A DNA stretch of 64,000 nt from Streptomyces galbus (GCF_005280195.1 NZ_SZPR01000007.1:86028-150027); one strand, 5' to 3'; positions 1 to 9,724 are shown, counted from the first letter of the stretch. Numbers and translations: made by a program. Notes: generated by a model from the sequence alone, not told the origin.

Positions 1-36
1 CCGGGCGCGAGCCCCTCGCCGGGTTCACGGGTCCAC

Positions 37-61
37 GGGCCCCGCCCGGAAGCGGGGTCCC
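37..61 (-). terminator. Terminator hairpin downstream of the phosphohexomutase
   Basis: GGGCCCCGC (37-45) can pair with GCGGGGTCCC (52-61), giving nine pairs with one bulged T around a CCGGAA loop. It lies just past the stop codon of the minus-strand mutase gene. No U-tract follows, as is common for Streptomyces hairpin terminators. Confidence 0.5.
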
Positions 62-65
62 GGTC

Positions 66-1712
66 TCAGATGCCGGCCGCCGCCGACAGGTCCCGCTTGA
101 TCGCCGTGAGGAGGCCGGCCGCCGTGGCCCGGGCCGCCGGGAGGCCGGCGTGGCCGTCGACCGGCACGACCACCTCCAGGTAGCACTTCAGCTTGGGCTC
201 GGTGCCGCTGGGGCGGACCACGACCCGGGCGCCGTCGAGCGTGTAGCGCAGGCCGTCGGTCGGCGGCAGCGACTCCGTGCCGCGGCTCAGGTCCTCGGCG
301 CGGGTGACGGGCAGGCCCGCCAGCTCCGCCGGCGGGTGCTCGCGCAGCCGGCGCATGGCGTCGGCGATGACCGACAGGTCCTGCACCCGCACCGAGAGCT
401 GGTCGGTGGCGTGCAGCCCGTGCTCGACGGCGAGGTCGTCCAGCAGGTCCACGAGGGTGCGGCCCTCGGCCTTGAGGACGGAGGCGAGCTCGGTGACGAG
501 CAGGGCCGCGGTGATGCCGTCCTTGTCGCGCACGCCCTCCGGGTCCACGCAGTAGCCGAGCGCCTCCTCGTAGCCGTAGCGCAGGCCGTCGACGCGGGCG
601 ATCCACTTGAAGCCCGTCAGGGTCTCCTCGAAGGGCAGGCCCGCCTTCTCGGCGATCCGGCCGAGCAGGGAGGAGGAGACGATCGACTCGGCGAAGGTGC
701 CGCGCGCGCCGCGGGCCACCAGGTGCGCGCCGAGCAGCGCGCCCACCTCGTCGCCGCGCAGCATGCGCCAGGCGCCGCCGTCCTGGACGGCCACCGCGCA
801 GCGGTCGGCGTCCGGGTCGTTGGCGATCACCAGGTCGGGGCCGGTCTCCCGCGCCGTGGCGAAGGCGAGGTCCATCGCGCCGGGCTCCTCCGGGTTGGGG
901 AAGGCCACGGTCGGGAACAGCGGGTCGGGCTCGGCCTGCTCGGCGACCAGCACGGGCGCGGGGAAGCCGGCCCGGGCGAACGCGGCGAGCAGGACGTCCT
1001 TGCCGACGCCGTGCATCGCCGTGTAGACGGTGCGGGCGGTGCGCGGCGAGCCGGGCGACAGCACGGCGTCGGTGCGCGCGAGGTACGCCTCCAGCACGGA
1101 GTCGTCCAGCGTCTGCCAGCCCCCGTCGGGGCGCGGCACGTCGGCGAGCGCGGCGACCGCGTCGATCTCCGCGGCGATGCCGGCGTCGGCGGGCGGGACG
1201 ATCTGGGAGCCGTCGCCCAGGTAGACCTTGTAGCCGTTGTCGCGCGGCGGGTTGTGGCTGGCGGTGACCTCCACGCCGGCGACCGCGCCGAGGTGCCGTA
1301 TGGCGAACGCGAGCACCGGGGTCGGCAGCGGGCGGGGCAGGACGGCCGCGCGCAGGCCCGCGCCGGTCATCACGGCGGCGGTGTCCCGGGCGAAGTCCGC
1401 CGACTTGTGGCGGGCGTCGTAGCCGATGACGACCAGACCGGCGTCGGCGCCGCCGTGCGGGGTGCCGTTCTTCTTCAGGTACGCGGCCAGGCCGGCGGCG
1501 GCGCGGATGACGACCGAGCGGTTCATGCGCATCGGGCCGGCGCCCAGCTCGCCGCGCAGCCCGGCGGTGCCGAACTGCAGGGTGCCGCCGAAGCGGACGG
1601 CGAGTTCGGCGGTGTCACCGGAGGCGAGGAGGGCGGCCAGCTCGTCGCGGGTCTCGGGGTCCGGGTCCTCGGCCAGCCACGCCCGGGCCCGGGCGGTCAG
1701 GTCGTCGTGCAC
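66..1712 (-). CDS. Phosphohexomutase (phosphoglucomutase/phosphomannomutase family)
   Basis: This 548-residue cytosolic enzyme should interconvert the 1- and 6-phosphates of glucose or mannose, or the 1- and 5-phosphates of ribose, through a phosphoserine intermediate. All four signature loops of the alpha-D-phosphohexomutase family are visible in order: the active-site serine loop TASHNPP, the metal-binding loop DPDADR, the sugar-recognition loop GYEEALGY and the C-terminal phosphate-binding loop RPSGTEPK. The length fits the PGM2/YbbT-like branch rather than the shorter GlmM. The next gene upstream on the same strand is a purine nucleoside phosphorylase, which releases ribose-1-phosphate, so a phosphopentomutase-like role in nucleoside salvage is plausible. 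Substrate preference cannot be decided from the sequence. Confidence 0.9.
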   Translation of the reverse strand: MHDDLTARARAWLAEDPDPETRDELAALLASGDTAELAVRFGGTLQFGTAGLRGELGAGPMRMNRSVVIRAAAGLAAYLKKNGTPHGGADAGLVVIGYDARHKSADFARDTAAVMTGAGLRAAVLPRPLPTPVLAFAIRHLGAVAGVEVTASHNPPRDNGYKVYLGDGSQIVPPADAGIAAEIDAVAALADVPRPDGGWQTLDDSVLEAYLARTDAVLSPGSPRTARTVYTAMHGVGKDVLLAAFARAGFPAPVLVAEQAEPDPLFPTVAFPNPEEPGAMDLAFATARETGPDLVIANDPDADRCAVAVQDGGAWRMLRGDEVGALLGAHLVARGARGTFAESIVSSSLLGRIAEKAGLPFEETLTGFKWIARVDGLRYGYEEALGYCVDPEGVRDKDGITAALLVTELASVLKAEGRTLVDLLDDLAVEHGLHATDQLSVRVQDLSVIADAMRRLREHPPAELAGLPVTRAEDLSRGTESLPPTDGLRYTLDGARVVVRPSGTEPKLKCYLEVVVPVDGHAGLPAARATAAGLLTAIKRDLSAAAGI

Positions 1713-1779
1713 GTCGGGTCAGCCTCTCGTGTGGGTGCGGTGGGCCGTCGGGGCCCGTCGTTCGGACCGTCCCGGTGCC

Positions 1780-1800
1780 AGGGGGCCGGCCGGGCCCCCT
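1780..1800 (-). terminator. Intercistronic GC hairpin
   Basis: AGGGGGCC and GGCCCCCT form an eight-pair stem around a five-base loop. It lies between the end of the purine nucleoside phosphorylase gene and the start of the mutase gene, both on the minus strand. It could be a terminator or attenuator separating the two, or an mRNA-stabilising hairpin. Confidence 0.45.
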
Positions 1801-1810
1801 GACGCCGGGG

Positions 1811-2635
1811 CTACAGGCGGCCGAGGAGCTGGGCCAGCAGGGAGCCCATGCGGGTGGCGCTGTCGCGGCCCGCCTGGAGGACCTCCTCGTGGTTCAGCGG
1901 CTCGCCGGTCATCCCGGCGGCGAGGTTGGTCACCAGCGAGATGCCCAGCACCTCGGCCCCGGCCTCCCGCGCCGCGATGGCCTCGAGCACCGTCGACATG
2001 CCGACCAGGTCCGCGCCGATGACCCGCGCCATCCGGATCTCCGCCGGCGTCTCGTAGTGCGGGCCGGGGAACTGGGCGTACACGCCCTCCTCCAGCGTCG
2101 GGTCGATCTCCTTGCACAGCGCCCGCAGCCGCGGCGAGTACAGGTCGGTCAGGTCCACGAAGTTCGCGCCGACGATCGGCGAGGTCGCCGTCAGGTTGAT
2201 GTGGTCGCTGATCAGGACCGGCTGCCCGGGACGCATGCCCTCGCGCAGACCGCCGCAGCCGTTGGTCAGCACGATCGTCTTGCAGCCGGCCGACACCGCG
2301 GTGCGCACCCCGTGCGCGACCGCCGCGACGCCCCGGCCCTCGTAGAAGTGCGTGCGGCCGAGGAAGACCAGCGCCCGCTTGTCGCCGATGCGGTACGAGC
2401 GGATCTTGCCGCCGTGACCCTCGACCGCCGGCGGCGGGAAGCCGGGCAGCTCGGTGACCTGGAGCTCGGCGTCGGGGGCGCCCAGGGCGTCCACCGCCGG
2501 GGCCCAGCCGGAGCCCATCACGAGGGCGACGTCGTGGGTCTCGGCGCCCGTCAGTTCGCGCAGGCGCGCGGCGGCGGCGTCGGCGGCCGCGAGGGGGTCG
2601 CCCTGGATGTCGTCCGGGAGAAGAGATGCGTTCAC
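1811..2635 (-). CDS. Purine nucleoside phosphorylase
   Basis: This 274-residue protein starts at GTG and belongs to the trimeric PNP/MTAP family. It splits purine (deoxy)nucleosides with phosphate into free base and (deoxy)ribose-1-phosphate. Visible family features are the N-terminal GSGW phosphate loop, the GRTHFYEG motif, LTNGCGG, the base-site segment [10 protein letters not shown], and [12 protein letters not shown] near residue 200. An in-frame ORF continues far upstream antisense to the flavoprotein gene, but only the part from VNASLLPDD onward looks like PNP. The neighbouring mutase could channel the sugar phosphate onward. A 12-base palindrome lies about 26 bases upstream of the start and may be an operator. 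Confidence 0.92.
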   Translation of the reverse strand: MNASLLPDDIQGDPLAAADAAAARLRELTGAETHDVALVMGSGWAPAVDALGAPDAELQVTELPGFPPPAVEGHGGKIRSYRIGDKRALVFLGRTHFYEGRGVAAVAHGVRTAVSAGCKTIVLTNGCGGLREGMRPGQPVLISDHINLTATSPIVGANFVDLTDLYSPRLRALCKEIDPTLEEGVYAQFPGPHYETPAEIRMARVIGADLVGMSTVLEAIAAREAGAEVLGISLVTNLAAGMTGEPLNHEEVLQAGRDSATRMGSLLAQLLGRL

Positions 2636-2660
2636 GCCGATGAGGGTAGCCGGTCCCGGC

Positions 2661-2672
2661 CTACGCGCGTAG
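2661..2672. promoter_or_regulatory. Palindrome upstream of purine nucleoside phosphorylase
   Basis: CTACGCGCGTAG is a perfect 12-base palindrome in the leader region of the PNP gene, in an otherwise unstructured 120-base gap. Its length and position suit a dimeric repressor of the GntR, LacI or DeoR type. The regulator is not identified; the DeoR-type gene at 4926-5894 is a neighbour but nothing links it directly. Confidence 0.4.
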
Positions 2673-2757
2673 ATGACAGAGCGCACGGGACGGCGATCGT
2701 TGTCTTGTCGTTTCCAACGAGCCCGCCGGACCCCTCCCGGCGGACGGCCGACGGACG

Positions 2758-3195
2758 TCAGCAGGGGCGCTTGCGCAGCTCCGTCACGTAGTCGTACGGC
2801 GCTCCCGCCGACTCCGCCGCGTCGGCGAGCTCCCCGAGGTAGCGGGCCGACGGCAGGCCGCCCTCGTAGCCGTCGAGGACGTACGCCCACGCGTTCTCCT
2901 CGCCGTCCAGGGTGTGCGCCCGCACCCGGACCCGGCGGTATATCCCGAGGCCGACGCCCTCCCAGCGGTCCAGCGACTCCTCGTCCATCGGGGCGATGTC
3001 GTACAGCGCCACGAAGACCTGGGACACCGGGTCCTCGACGAGCGTCGCCAGCGCGCCCTCCCAGCCCATGTGCTCGCCGCCGAAGGTGAGCCGCCAGCCG
3101 CTCAGCCAGCCGGTGGCGCGCAGCGGCGAGTGCGGGGCGCGGCGCGTCATCAGCCGGGCGTCGAGATTGCCGGCGTACGCGGCGTAGAGCGACAT
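2758..3195 (-). CDS. Gamma-glutamylcyclotransferase-fold protein
   Basis: This is a 145-residue protein of the GGCT/AIG2-like fold. It opens with [11 protein letters not shown], which corresponds to the YFAYGSNL-type substrate loop, and continues with [16 protein letters not shown], where the [10 protein letters not shown] segment resembles the conserved acidic/DxxEG region of the family. The internal ATG is preferred to a longer frame because the conserved fold begins there. The family releases 5-oxoproline from gamma-glutamyl amino acids, but Streptomyces makes mycothiol rather than glutathione, so the substrate here is unknown. It is divergent from the flavoprotein gene at 3308. Confidence 0.75.
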   Translation of the reverse strand: MSLYAAYAGNLDARLMTRRAPHSPLRATGWLSGWRLTFGGEHMGWEGALATLVEDPVSQVFVALYDIAPMDEESLDRWEGVGLGIYRRVRVRAHTLDGEENAWAYVLDGYEGGLPSARYLGELADAAESAGAPYDYVTELRKRPC

Positions 3196-3307
3196 GCGAC
3201 GAGGGTACGGCAGGGGTCCGCGCGCCACCCGTGCCCCAGGGGCACCGGGTGCCCCTCCCGGCGCCCCCGGGCGGAAGCACCTTGAAGCGTGCGGGACAAT
3301 GGGGTAC

Positions 3308-4747
3308 GTGACTCGGATCGTGATCATCGGTGGCGGACCCGGCGGCTACGAAGCGGCGCTGGTGGCCGCGCAGCTCGGCGCGGAGGTGACCGTCGTGGAC
3401 TGCGACGGTCTGGGCGGGGCGTCGGTGCTGACCGACTGCGTGCCGTCGAAGACCCTGATCGCCACGGCCGAGGTGATGACCACCTTCGACTCCTCCTACG
3501 AGGAGCTGGGCATCATCGTCGCCGACGACACCCCGCCGCTGGAGCAGGCGGCCCGGGTGGTCGGCGTGGACCTGGGCAAGGTCAACCGCCGGGTGAAGCG
3601 CCTCGCGCTCGCCCAGTCGCACGACATCACCGCCTCCGTCACCCGCGCCGGCGCCCGGGTGCTGCGCGGCCGGGGCCGGCTGGAGGGCATGCAGGCCCTC
3701 GACGGCTCCCGCAAGGTCGTCGTCACCGCCGCCGACGGCACCGAGGAGACCCTCACCGCCGACGCCGTGCTGCTCGCCACCGGCGGACACCCGCGCGAGC
3801 TGCCCGACGCCCAGCCGGACGGCGAGCGCATCCTCAACTGGACCCAGGTCTACGACCTCACCGAGCTGCCCGACGAGCTGATCGTGGTCGGCTCCGGCGT
3901 GACCGGCGCCGAGTTCGCCGGCGCCTACCAGGCCCTCGGCTCCAAGGTCACCCTGGTCTCCTCCCGCGACCGCGTGCTGCCCGGCGAGGACCCGGACGCC
4001 GCCGCCGTCCTGGAGGACGTCTTCCGTCGCCGCGGCATGAACGTCATGGCCCGCTCCCGCGCGCAGTCCGCCAAGCGCGTCGGGGACCGGGTGGAGGTCA
4101 CCCTCGCCGACGGCCGGGTCATCACCGGCAGCCACTGCCTGATGGCCGTCGGCGCCATCCCGAACAGCGAGGGGCTGGGCCTGGAGGAGGCCGGCGTCAA
4201 GGTGCGCGAGTCGGGCCACATCTGGACCGACAAGGTCTCCCGCACGACCGCGCCCGGCGTGTACGCCGCCGGCGACGTGACCGGGGTCTTCGCCCTCGCG
4301 TCCGTCGCCGCCATGCAGGGCCGCATCGCCATGTACCACTTCCTCGGCGACGCGGTGGCCCCGCTGAACCTGAAGACGGTCTCCTCGAACGTCTTCACCG
4401 ACCCCGAGATCGCCACCGTGGGCTACACCCAGGCCGACGTGGACGGCGGCAAGATCGACGCCCGGGTGGTCAAGCTGCCGCTGCTGCGCAATCCGCGCGC
4501 CAAGATGCAGGGCATCCGCGACGGCTTCGTCAAGATCTTCTGCCGTCCGGGCACCGGCATCGTGGTCGGCGGCGTGGTCGTGGCGCCCCGCGCCTCGGAA
4601 CTGATCCACCCCATCTCGATCGCCGTCGACAACAACCTGACGGTCGAACAGATCGCGAACGCCTTCACCGTGTACCCGTCCCTTTCGGGCTCGATCGCGG
4701 AAGTGGCACGGCAGTTGCACACCCGGAAGACGGCCGGCGAGGTCTGA
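3308..4747 (+). CDS. NAD(P)H-dependent flavoprotein reductase (LpdA/quinone reductase type)
   Basis: This 479-residue FAD protein has the two-dinucleotide-fold architecture of the dihydrolipoamide dehydrogenase/glutathione reductase family. The FAD-binding GGGPGG is at the N-terminus, a [15 protein letters not shown](P)-binding loop lies mid-protein, and VYAAGDV is the second FAD motif. The redox disulfide is not conserved: the usual CxxxxC segment reads SVLTDC, so the first cysteine is serine. The C-terminal HPTLSE active-site segment reads YPSLSG, so the histidine is also gone. This pattern matches mycobacterial LpdA (Rv3303c), described as an NAD(P)H:quinone reductase rather than a lipoamide dehydrogenase. 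The GTG at 3308 begins right at the FAD fold; an ATG three codons upstream is an alternative. Confidence 0.88.
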   Translation: MTRIVIIGGGPGGYEAALVAAQLGAEVTVVDCDGLGGASVLTDCVPSKTLIATAEVMTTFDSSYEELGIIVADDTPPLEQAARVVGVDLGKVNRRVKRLALAQSHDITASVTRAGARVLRGRGRLEGMQALDGSRKVVVTAADGTEETLTADAVLLATGGHPRELPDAQPDGERILNWTQVYDLTELPDELIVVGSGVTGAEFAGAYQALGSKVTLVSSRDRVLPGEDPDAAAVLEDVFRRRGMNVMARSRAQSAKRVGDRVEVTLADGRVITGSHCLMAVGAIPNSEGLGLEEAGVKVRESGHIWTDKVSRTTAPGVYAAGDVTGVFALASVAAMQGRIAMYHFLGDAVAPLNLKTVSSNVFTDPEIATVGYTQADVDGGKIDARVVKLPLLRNPRAKMQGIRDGFVKIFCRPGTGIVVGGVVVAPRASELIHPISIAVDNNLTVEQIANAFTVYPSLSGSIAEVARQLHTRKTAGEV

Positions 4748-4761
4748 CCGGGACACCGGCT

Positions 4762-4781
4762 CCCCCGCAGGTCGGCGGGGG
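4762..4781 (+). terminator. Possible terminator after the flavoprotein gene
   Basis: CCCCCGC (4762-4768) pairs with GCGGGGG (4775-4781) around a six-base loop, starting 15 bases after the stop codon of the flavoprotein reductase. The stem is short and no T-run follows. Confidence 0.4.
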
Positions 4782-4925
4782 CCGGCGAGGACGCGCGGGG
4801 CCCGGGAGAGGGACGACAGGGGTGATTCGACCCCTATACCACTTCCCGCCCCACCGTGCGAACAACTTCTGTTATTCGGCGCAAAGAGCTGAAAGCAGAC
4901 GGTCGCCCGCGTTACTGTCAGTTTC

Positions 4926-5894
4926 GTGTTCGCTGCAGAACGTCGTCAATTGATCCTCGAAATGGTGCGCGCGAACGGGGCGGTATCGCTCCGGGAGCTC
5001 GCCCGCGTCGTCCAGACCTCCGAAGTGACCGTACGGCGGGACGTGCGCGCACTGGAGGCAGAAGGACTCCTCGACCGCCGGCACGGCGGTGCGGTACTGC
5101 CGGGCGGGTTCTCGCGGGAGTCCGGCTTTCCGCAGAAGTCCCATCTCGCGACCGCCGAGAAGACGGCCATCGCCGACCTCGCCGCCACCTTCGTCGAAGA
5201 GGGCGAGGCCATCGTGGTCGGGGCGGGGACCACCACCCAGGAACTCGCGCGCCGGCTGGCCCGCGTCCCCGGGCTGACCGTCGTCACCAACTCGCTGCTG
5301 GTGGCCCAGGCCCTGGCCCACGCCAACCGCGTCGAGGTCGTGATGACCGGCGGCACCCTGCGCGGCTCCAACTACGCCCTCGTCGGCAGCGGGGCCGAGC
5401 AGTCCCTGCAGGGGCTGCGGGTGTCCCGCGCCTTCCTCTCCGGCAGCGGGCTGACCGCCGAGCGCGGCCTGTCCACGTCCAACATGCTCTCCGCCTCGGT
5501 GGACCGCGCCCTCGTGCAGGCCGCCGCGGAGGTCGTGGTCCTCGCCGACCACACCAAGCTGGGCACCGACACCATGTTCCAGACCGTGCCGACGGACCTC
5601 ATCACCCGCCTGGTGACGGACGAGCCCCCGGCGCACGACGACCGGGCCCAGACCGAGCTGCAGGCTCTGGCCGACCAGGGTGTCCAGATCGCCGTGGCGG
5701 GGGCGACCCCGTCGGGAAACGGCAGCCCGGGCGGTGACGGCGGCCCGGCGACCCGCCGGCACCGCCAGGACGTGCCCCTGCCCGCGCCGCGGCGCGGCCC
5801 GGGGCTCCGCGCGGCCACCGCCCTGGGCGACCGGGACCGCGACCAGCCGGCCCCCCAGGAACGGGCCCGCGTCGCGGACATGCGCCGCCGCTGA
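4926..5894 (+). CDS. DeoR/GlpR-family transcriptional regulator
   Basis: This 322-residue regulator starts at GTG. Its N-terminal winged helix (residues about 5-60) contains [20 protein letters not shown], the hallmark DeoR helix-turn-helix, followed by RRHGGAVLP. Residues about 75-235 form the DeoR C-terminal sensor domain with [10 protein letters not shown] and VVTNS, which in this family binds a phosphorylated sugar or related metabolite. The last 75 residues are a low-complexity, Arg/Pro/Gly-rich tail that most DeoR proteins lack. Genes around it concern nucleoside and sugar-phosphate metabolism, but no operator can be assigned with confidence. A strong hairpin follows the gene. Confidence 0.88.
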   Translation: MFAAERRQLILEMVRANGAVSLRELARVVQTSEVTVRRDVRALEAEGLLDRRHGGAVLPGGFSRESGFPQKSHLATAEKTAIADLAATFVEEGEAIVVGAGTTTQELARRLARVPGLTVVTNSLLVAQALAHANRVEVVMTGGTLRGSNYALVGSGAEQSLQGLRVSRAFLSGSGLTAERGLSTSNMLSASVDRALVQAAAEVVVLADHTKLGTDTMFQTVPTDLITRLVTDEPPAHDDRAQTELQALADQGVQIAVAGATPSGNGSPGGDGGPATRRHRQDVPLPAPRRGPGLRAATALGDRDRDQPAPQERARVADMRRR

Positions 5895-5940
5895 CCCCGC
5901 CGGGGACGCGCCGGACGTCCGGTCGGCACCCCCGAACGCG

Positions 5941-5976
5941 CGGTTCCCCGCGCCCTGGTGAGGACGCGGGGAACCG
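5941..5976. terminator. Bidirectional terminator between deoR-type gene and accA2
   Basis: CGGTTCCCCGCG (5941-5952) and CGCGGGGAACCG (5965-5976) form a perfect 12-base-pair stem with a 12-base loop. It lies in the 103-base gap between two convergent genes, the usual place for a shared terminator. Confidence 0.75.
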
Positions 5977-5997
5977 TGGACGGCGTGCGCGGGCGGG

Positions 5998-7773
5998 TCA
6001 GTCCGCGATGTCGCAGATCGCCGCGCCCGAGGTGACCGAGGCGCCGATCTCGGCGCTGAGGCCCTTGATGGTGCCGCTCTTGTGGGCGTTGAGGGGCTGC
6101 TCCATCTTCATGGCCTCCAGGACGACGACGAGGTCGCCTTCCTTGACCTCCTGGCCCTCCTCGACGGCCACCTTGACGATGGTGCCCTGCATGGGGGAGG
6201 CGAGGGTGTCGCCGGAGGCGACGGGGCCGGACTTCTTCGCCGCGCGGCGCTTGGGCTTGGCCCCGGCCGCCAGACCCGTGCGGGCCAGGCTCATGCCCAG
6301 GGAGGAGGGCAGGGAGACCTCCAGGCGCTTGCCGCCGACCTCGACGACGACCGTCTCACGGCCGGCCCCCTCCTCGTCCGCCTCGGCGTCGGCCGGCGCG
6401 GTGAAGGGCTTGATGTCGTTGACGAACTCGGTCTCGATCCACCGGGTGTGCACCGTGAACGGGTCCTGGGAACCGGTCAGTTCCGGCGCGAACGCCGGGT
6501 CGCGCACCACCGTGCGGTGGAACGGGATGGCGGTGGCCATGCCCTCGACCTGGAACTCGTCCAGCGCGCGGGCCGCCCGCTCCAGGGCCTCCTTGCGGGT
6601 GCGGCCGCTGACGATCAGCTTGGCCAGCAGGGAGTCCCAGGCCGGGCCGATGACCGAGCCGGACTCCACGCCCGCGTCCAGGCGCACGCCCGGGCCGGAC
6701 GGGGCCTCGAACCGGGTCACCGTGCCGGGGGCCGGCAGGAAGTTGCGGCCCGGGTCCTCGCCGTTGATGCGGAACTCGAAGGAGTGGCCGCGCAGTTCGG
6801 GGTCGCCGTAGCCGAGCTCCTCGCCGTCGGCGATGCGGAACATCTCGCGCACCAGGTCGATGCCCGCGACCTCCTCGGTCACCGGGTGCTCGACCTGCAG
6901 GCGGGTGTTGACCTCCAGGAAGGAGATCGTGCCGTCCTGGCCGACGAGGAACTCGCAGGTGCCCGCGCCCTCGTAGCGGGCCTCCTTCAGGATCGCCTTG
7001 GACGCGCGGTACAGCTCCGCGACCTGGGCCTCGCTCAGGAACGGCGCGGGCGCCTCCTCGACGAGTTTTTGGTGGCGGCGCTGCAGCGAGCAGTCACGGG
7101 TGGAGACGACGACCACGTTGCCGTGCTTGTCGGCCAGGCACTGGGTCTCCACGTGCCGGGGGCGGTCCAGGTAGCGCTCCACGAAGCACTCGCCGCGGCC
7201 GAACGCGGCCACCGCCTCGCGCACCGCGGAGTCGTACAGCTCCGGGACCTCCTCCAGGGTGCGGGCGACCTTCAGGCCGCGGCCGCCGCCGCCGAAGGCG
7301 GCCTTGATCGCGATGGGCAGGCCGTGCTCCTTGGCGAAGGCGACGACCTCGTCCGCGCCGGAGACCGGGTCGGGGGTGCCGGCGACCAGGGGCGCGCCGG
7401 CGCGCTGGGCGATGTGCCGGGCGGCGACCTTGTCGCCGAGGTCGCGGATGGCCTGCGGGGGCGGGCCGATCCAGATCAGGCCCGCGTCCAGTACCGCCTG
7501 GGCGAACTCGGCGTTCTCCGACAGGAAGCCGTAGCCCGGATGGACGGCGTCCGCGCCGGATTCCCGGGCGGCGTCCAGGATCTTGTCGATCACCAGATAG
7601 CTGGTCGCGGGAGTGTCACCGCCCAGGGCGAACGCCTCATCCGCGGCGCGGACATGCAGAGCGTCCCGGTCCGGGTCGGCGTAGACGGCCACGCTCGCGA
7701 TACCGGCATCCCGGCAGGCCCGGGCCACGCGGACTGCGATTTCGCCACGGTTGGCGATGAGCACCTTGCGCAC
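5998..7773 (-). CDS. accA2: Acyl-CoA carboxylase alpha subunit (biotin carboxylase plus biotin carrier)
   Basis: This 591-residue protein joins a biotin carboxylase ([17 protein letters not shown] at the start, ATP-grasp GGGGRGLK, and [15 protein letters not shown]) to a C-terminal biotinyl domain with the acceptor lysine in LEAMKMEQ. It carboxylates biotin with ATP and bicarbonate and serves the beta subunits that make malonyl- and methylmalonyl-CoA. The GTG start is chosen because AAGGAGGGA sits seven bases upstream; the longer frame from 7950 covers the promoter region and has no such site. In S. coelicolor the orthologous AccA2 is shared between acetyl- and propionyl-CoA carboxylases. The pccB and pccE partners lie 1.7 kb away on the same strand. 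Confidence 0.95.
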   Translation of the reverse strand: MRKVLIANRGEIAVRVARACRDAGIASVAVYADPDRDALHVRAADEAFALGGDTPATSYLVIDKILDAARESGADAVHPGYGFLSENAEFAQAVLDAGLIWIGPPPQAIRDLGDKVAARHIAQRAGAPLVAGTPDPVSGADEVVAFAKEHGLPIAIKAAFGGGGRGLKVARTLEEVPELYDSAVREAVAAFGRGECFVERYLDRPRHVETQCLADKHGNVVVVSTRDCSLQRRHQKLVEEAPAPFLSEAQVAELYRASKAILKEARYEGAGTCEFLVGQDGTISFLEVNTRLQVEHPVTEEVAGIDLVREMFRIADGEELGYGDPELRGHSFEFRINGEDPGRNFLPAPGTVTRFEAPSGPGVRLDAGVESGSVIGPAWDSLLAKLIVSGRTRKEALERAARALDEFQVEGMATAIPFHRTVVRDPAFAPELTGSQDPFTVHTRWIETEFVNDIKPFTAPADAEADEEGAGRETVVVEVGGKRLEVSLPSSLGMSLARTGLAAGAKPKRRAAKKSGPVASGDTLASPMQGTIVKVAVEEGQEVKEGDLVVVLEAMKMEQPLNAHKSGTIKGLSAEIGASVTSGAAICDIAD

Positions 7774-8165
7774 GATTGAGGCTCCCTCCTTGAAACAAGC
7801 CGAGTTTAGGGACTGCCGACACGGCACTACGAGTCGTCCCCAAAGGTGAGCTTGCCCACACGGAGCGTGATGCGAGGCTCGCTCGACCCCCGAAATCCCT
7901 TGTAGTACGGCGATACGCAGGACTCCTCGGGGAAACCCTAGCCTCCCCATGTGGCCAAGGTCTCTGTAAGAGCGTGCTGCGGCCCACTCTGTTTCTTTGT
8001 GGAGTCCCTACGAATGGCCCAATGATTCTTTGCCCGCGCCGCAAGTCTTGTCCCCCGGTTTACCCGTTAGTAGCGTTCACGCTGTCTCGAACGTACTTGA
8101 GGTAACAGGAGTCCTGCTCGAAGGGCGCCGGAGGGCGCGAACGGCTCGGAAGTGGGTGGGGACCG
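7774..8165. other. Non-coding divergent promoter region of accA2
   Basis: This 392-base gap separates accA2 from the divergent membrane-protein gene and is visibly less GC-rich than its surroundings. No convincing ORF, tRNA or terminator is present. It must hold the accA2 promoter and probably that of the gene at 8166. The AT-richer stretch near 7985-8085 (for example GTTTCTTTGTGG and GTTTACCCGTTAGTAGCG) is the most likely place for control elements, but I could not assign a specific -10/-35 pair. Confidence 0.5.
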
Positions 8166-8675
8166 GTGGTGCGCAGGCCGGTGGCGTGGATCGTGGCGGT
8201 CGTCCTCCTGGTGGAGGCGCTCGGCATCGCCGCGGTGAACTGGTTCCTCGGGGTCGTCGTCGACCGCCAGGACATGTCCCTGGCCGGCCTCGACCCGGAC
8301 ACCATGTCGACGTCGTCCAAGATCGGCGGCGTGGTCTTCGGCCTCTACTTCGCCGCCTGCGGGCTGGTCGCCCTGCTCGTCGCGGTCCGCGACCGCCCGC
8401 CGGCCGGCCTCGGGCGTGTCCTGCTGGTCAGCGCCGCCGTGGTGCACGCCCTGCTCGGCGCCTTCGCCTGGGGCCTGATGGGCTGGCCGGCGTTCCTGTA
8501 CATGGTCGTCGTGCTCGCCCTCATCGTGCTGCTCCTGATGACGTACGACCGCCCGGCGGCCGGCCCGGCCCGGGGCGGCCCCACGGCGCCCCAGGACGCG
8601 CCCACGGGCCCCGAGGAGCCCCGGGGCGACGGCGGCTCCCCGGTCAGTCCTCCGCCGGCGCCCACAACTCCGTGA
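8166..8675 (+). CDS. Conserved small membrane protein, function unknown
   Basis: This 169-residue protein starts at GTG. It has four probable membrane segments, roughly at residues 5-28, 52-75, 84-108 and 109-127, followed by a disordered Pro/Gly-rich cytoplasmic tail of about 40 residues. No catalytic motif is recognised. Its 3' end overlaps the convergent maf gene by 32 bases, so the two transcripts are antisense at their tails. It sits between two parts of the acyl-CoA carboxylase set, but nothing in its sequence ties it to that pathway. Confidence 0.75.
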   Translation: MVRRPVAWIVAVVLLVEALGIAAVNWFLGVVVDRQDMSLAGLDPDTMSTSSKIGGVVFGLYFAACGLVALLVAVRDRPPAGLGRVLLVSAAVVHALLGAFAWGLMGWPAFLYMVVVLALIVLLLMTYDRPAAGPARGGPTAPQDAPTGPEEPRGDGGSPVSPPPAPTTP

Positions 8676-9264
8676 TGCCGGTGCCGAGCTGCGCGAGCAG
8701 CCTGCGCAGCAGGGGCAGGCTGAGCCCGATCACGTTGCCGTGGTCGCCGTCGATGCGGTCGACGAACGGCGCCGAACGGCCGTCGAGCGTGAACGCCCCT
8801 GCGACGTGGAGGGGTTCGCCCGAGGCGACGTAGGCGGCGATCTCCTCGTCCGTCGGGTCGCCGAAGTGCACGACCGTGGACGCGGTGGCGGAGGCGTACC
8901 GTCCGCTCGCCGTGTCGTAGACGCAGTGCCCCGTCTGCAGGGTGCCCGCGCGGCCGCGCATCGCCTTCCAGCGGGCGGTCGCCTCCTCGGCGTCGGCGGG
9001 CTTGCCGAGCGCCCGGCCGTCCAGGTCCAGCACCGAGTCGCAGCCGATCACCAGCGCGCCCTTCACGTCCGGGCGGGCGGCCACGACGGACGCCTTCGCC
9101 TCGGCCAGGGCCAGGGCCAGCTCGGCCGGCGTGGGAGCGCTGACGGCGTCCTCGTCGACCCCGCTGACGATCACCTCGGGAGCGAAACCGGCCTGGCGCA
9201 GCAGGCCCAGCCGGGCGGGGGACTGGGAGGCGAGCACGAGTCGCCTGCGGTGCATCTCGGTCAT
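8644..9264 (-). CDS. maf: Maf-family nucleotide pyrophosphatase
   Basis: This 206-residue cytosolic enzyme belongs to the Maf/HAM1-like superfamily, which hydrolyses non-canonical or surplus nucleoside triphosphates and is linked to septum formation. Family signatures are VLASQSPAR at residue 9 onward (the ASxSPRR motif, with Ala in place of the first Arg), [18 protein letters not shown], and [20 protein letters not shown], which holds the substrate-pocket and catalytic Asp region. The gene clusters with pccE and pccB on the same strand, as I recall for other streptomycetes. Confidence 0.9.
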   Translation of the reverse strand: MTEMHRRRLVLASQSPARLGLLRQAGFAPEVIVSGVDEDAVSAPTPAELALALAEAKASVVAARPDVKGALVIGCDSVLDLDGRALGKPADAEEATARWKAMRGRAGTLQTGHCVYDTASGRYASATASTVVHFGDPTDEEIAAYVASGEPLHVAGAFTLDGRSAPFVDRIDGDHGNVIGLSLPLLRRLLAQLGTGITELWAPAED

Positions 9265-9296
9265 GCGATCAGGTTAGTCAGGGTCGGCCGTCCGGC

Positions 9297-9425
9297 TCAC
9301 CTGAGGCCGATCACGATCATGACCAGGAACATGGCCAGGGCCATGAGGAAACCGAGCCGCCGAAGCATGTCCTGCGTGTCGCGCAGTTCCTTCGGCGGCT
9401 CGTCGTCGCGGTCTTGCCACAGCAT
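9297..9425 (-). CDS. 42-residue single-pass membrane protein
   Basis: An ATG at 9425 opens a 42-codon frame. It encodes a charged N-terminal half (MLWQDRDDEPPKELRDTQDM) followed by one hydrophobic segment, LGFLMALAMFLVMIVIGL, ending in Arg and a stop. The layout is that of a bitopic micropeptide. GGGGG lies directly upstream of the start as a poor ribosome site. It sits between maf and pccE on the same strand, and I recall a short protein at this position in other Streptomyces. The function is unknown. Confidence 0.65.
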   Translation of the reverse strand: MLWQDRDDEPPKELRDTQDMLRRLGFLMALAMFLVMIVIGLR

Positions 9426-9505
9426 CCCCCCAGCGTGCCCCCTCCGGGCGGGGCCGCGCCTGAGTACGCGTACTCAACTCGCCGGGGGAGCCGGGCGGGC
9501 CTCGC

Positions 9506-9715
9506 CTAGCCCGGCCAGTAGGTGCGGCTCCAGGACGTGGGGCCGGGGCGGGGCACCCGGCGGTGGGCGATGCGGGACGGGTCGGACCACGCGGCCCGCG
9601 GGGGTTCGGCGCCGCTCGGCTGTGCCGCGGCCGCGGCGGCGCGGGCCCGGACCACCGCCAGGGCGGCGGCGAGCTCCTCGGGGGTCGGGTTGCCCCGGAC
9701 GACCTTGATGGTCAC
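9506..9715 (-). CDS. pccE: Acyl-CoA carboxylase epsilon subunit
   Basis: This 69-residue protein starts at GTG and has the actinobacterial AccE/PccE pattern: VVRGNPTPEELAAALAVV at the N-terminus, an Ala-rich linker, then a C-terminal W-S-P/R-rich tail ending SWSRTYWPG. Epsilon subunits bind the alpha/beta core and stimulate carboxylase activity. The start lies nine bases after the pccB stop, and the AAGGAG ribosome site overlaps the pccB end, so the two are cotranscribed. Confidence 0.9.
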   Translation of the reverse strand: MTIKVVRGNPTPEELAAALAVVRARAAAAAAQPSGAEPPRAAWSDPSRIAHRRVPRPGPTSWSRTYWPG

Positions 9716-9724
9716 AGCGACTCC

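Noticed and set aside
1811..4756. 981-codon open frame on the minus strand
   Set aside because: Only the last 274 codons resemble a known protein (purine nucleoside phosphorylase). The rest is antisense to the flavoprotein gene and is low-complexity His/Gly/Ala sequence of the kind high GC content produces.
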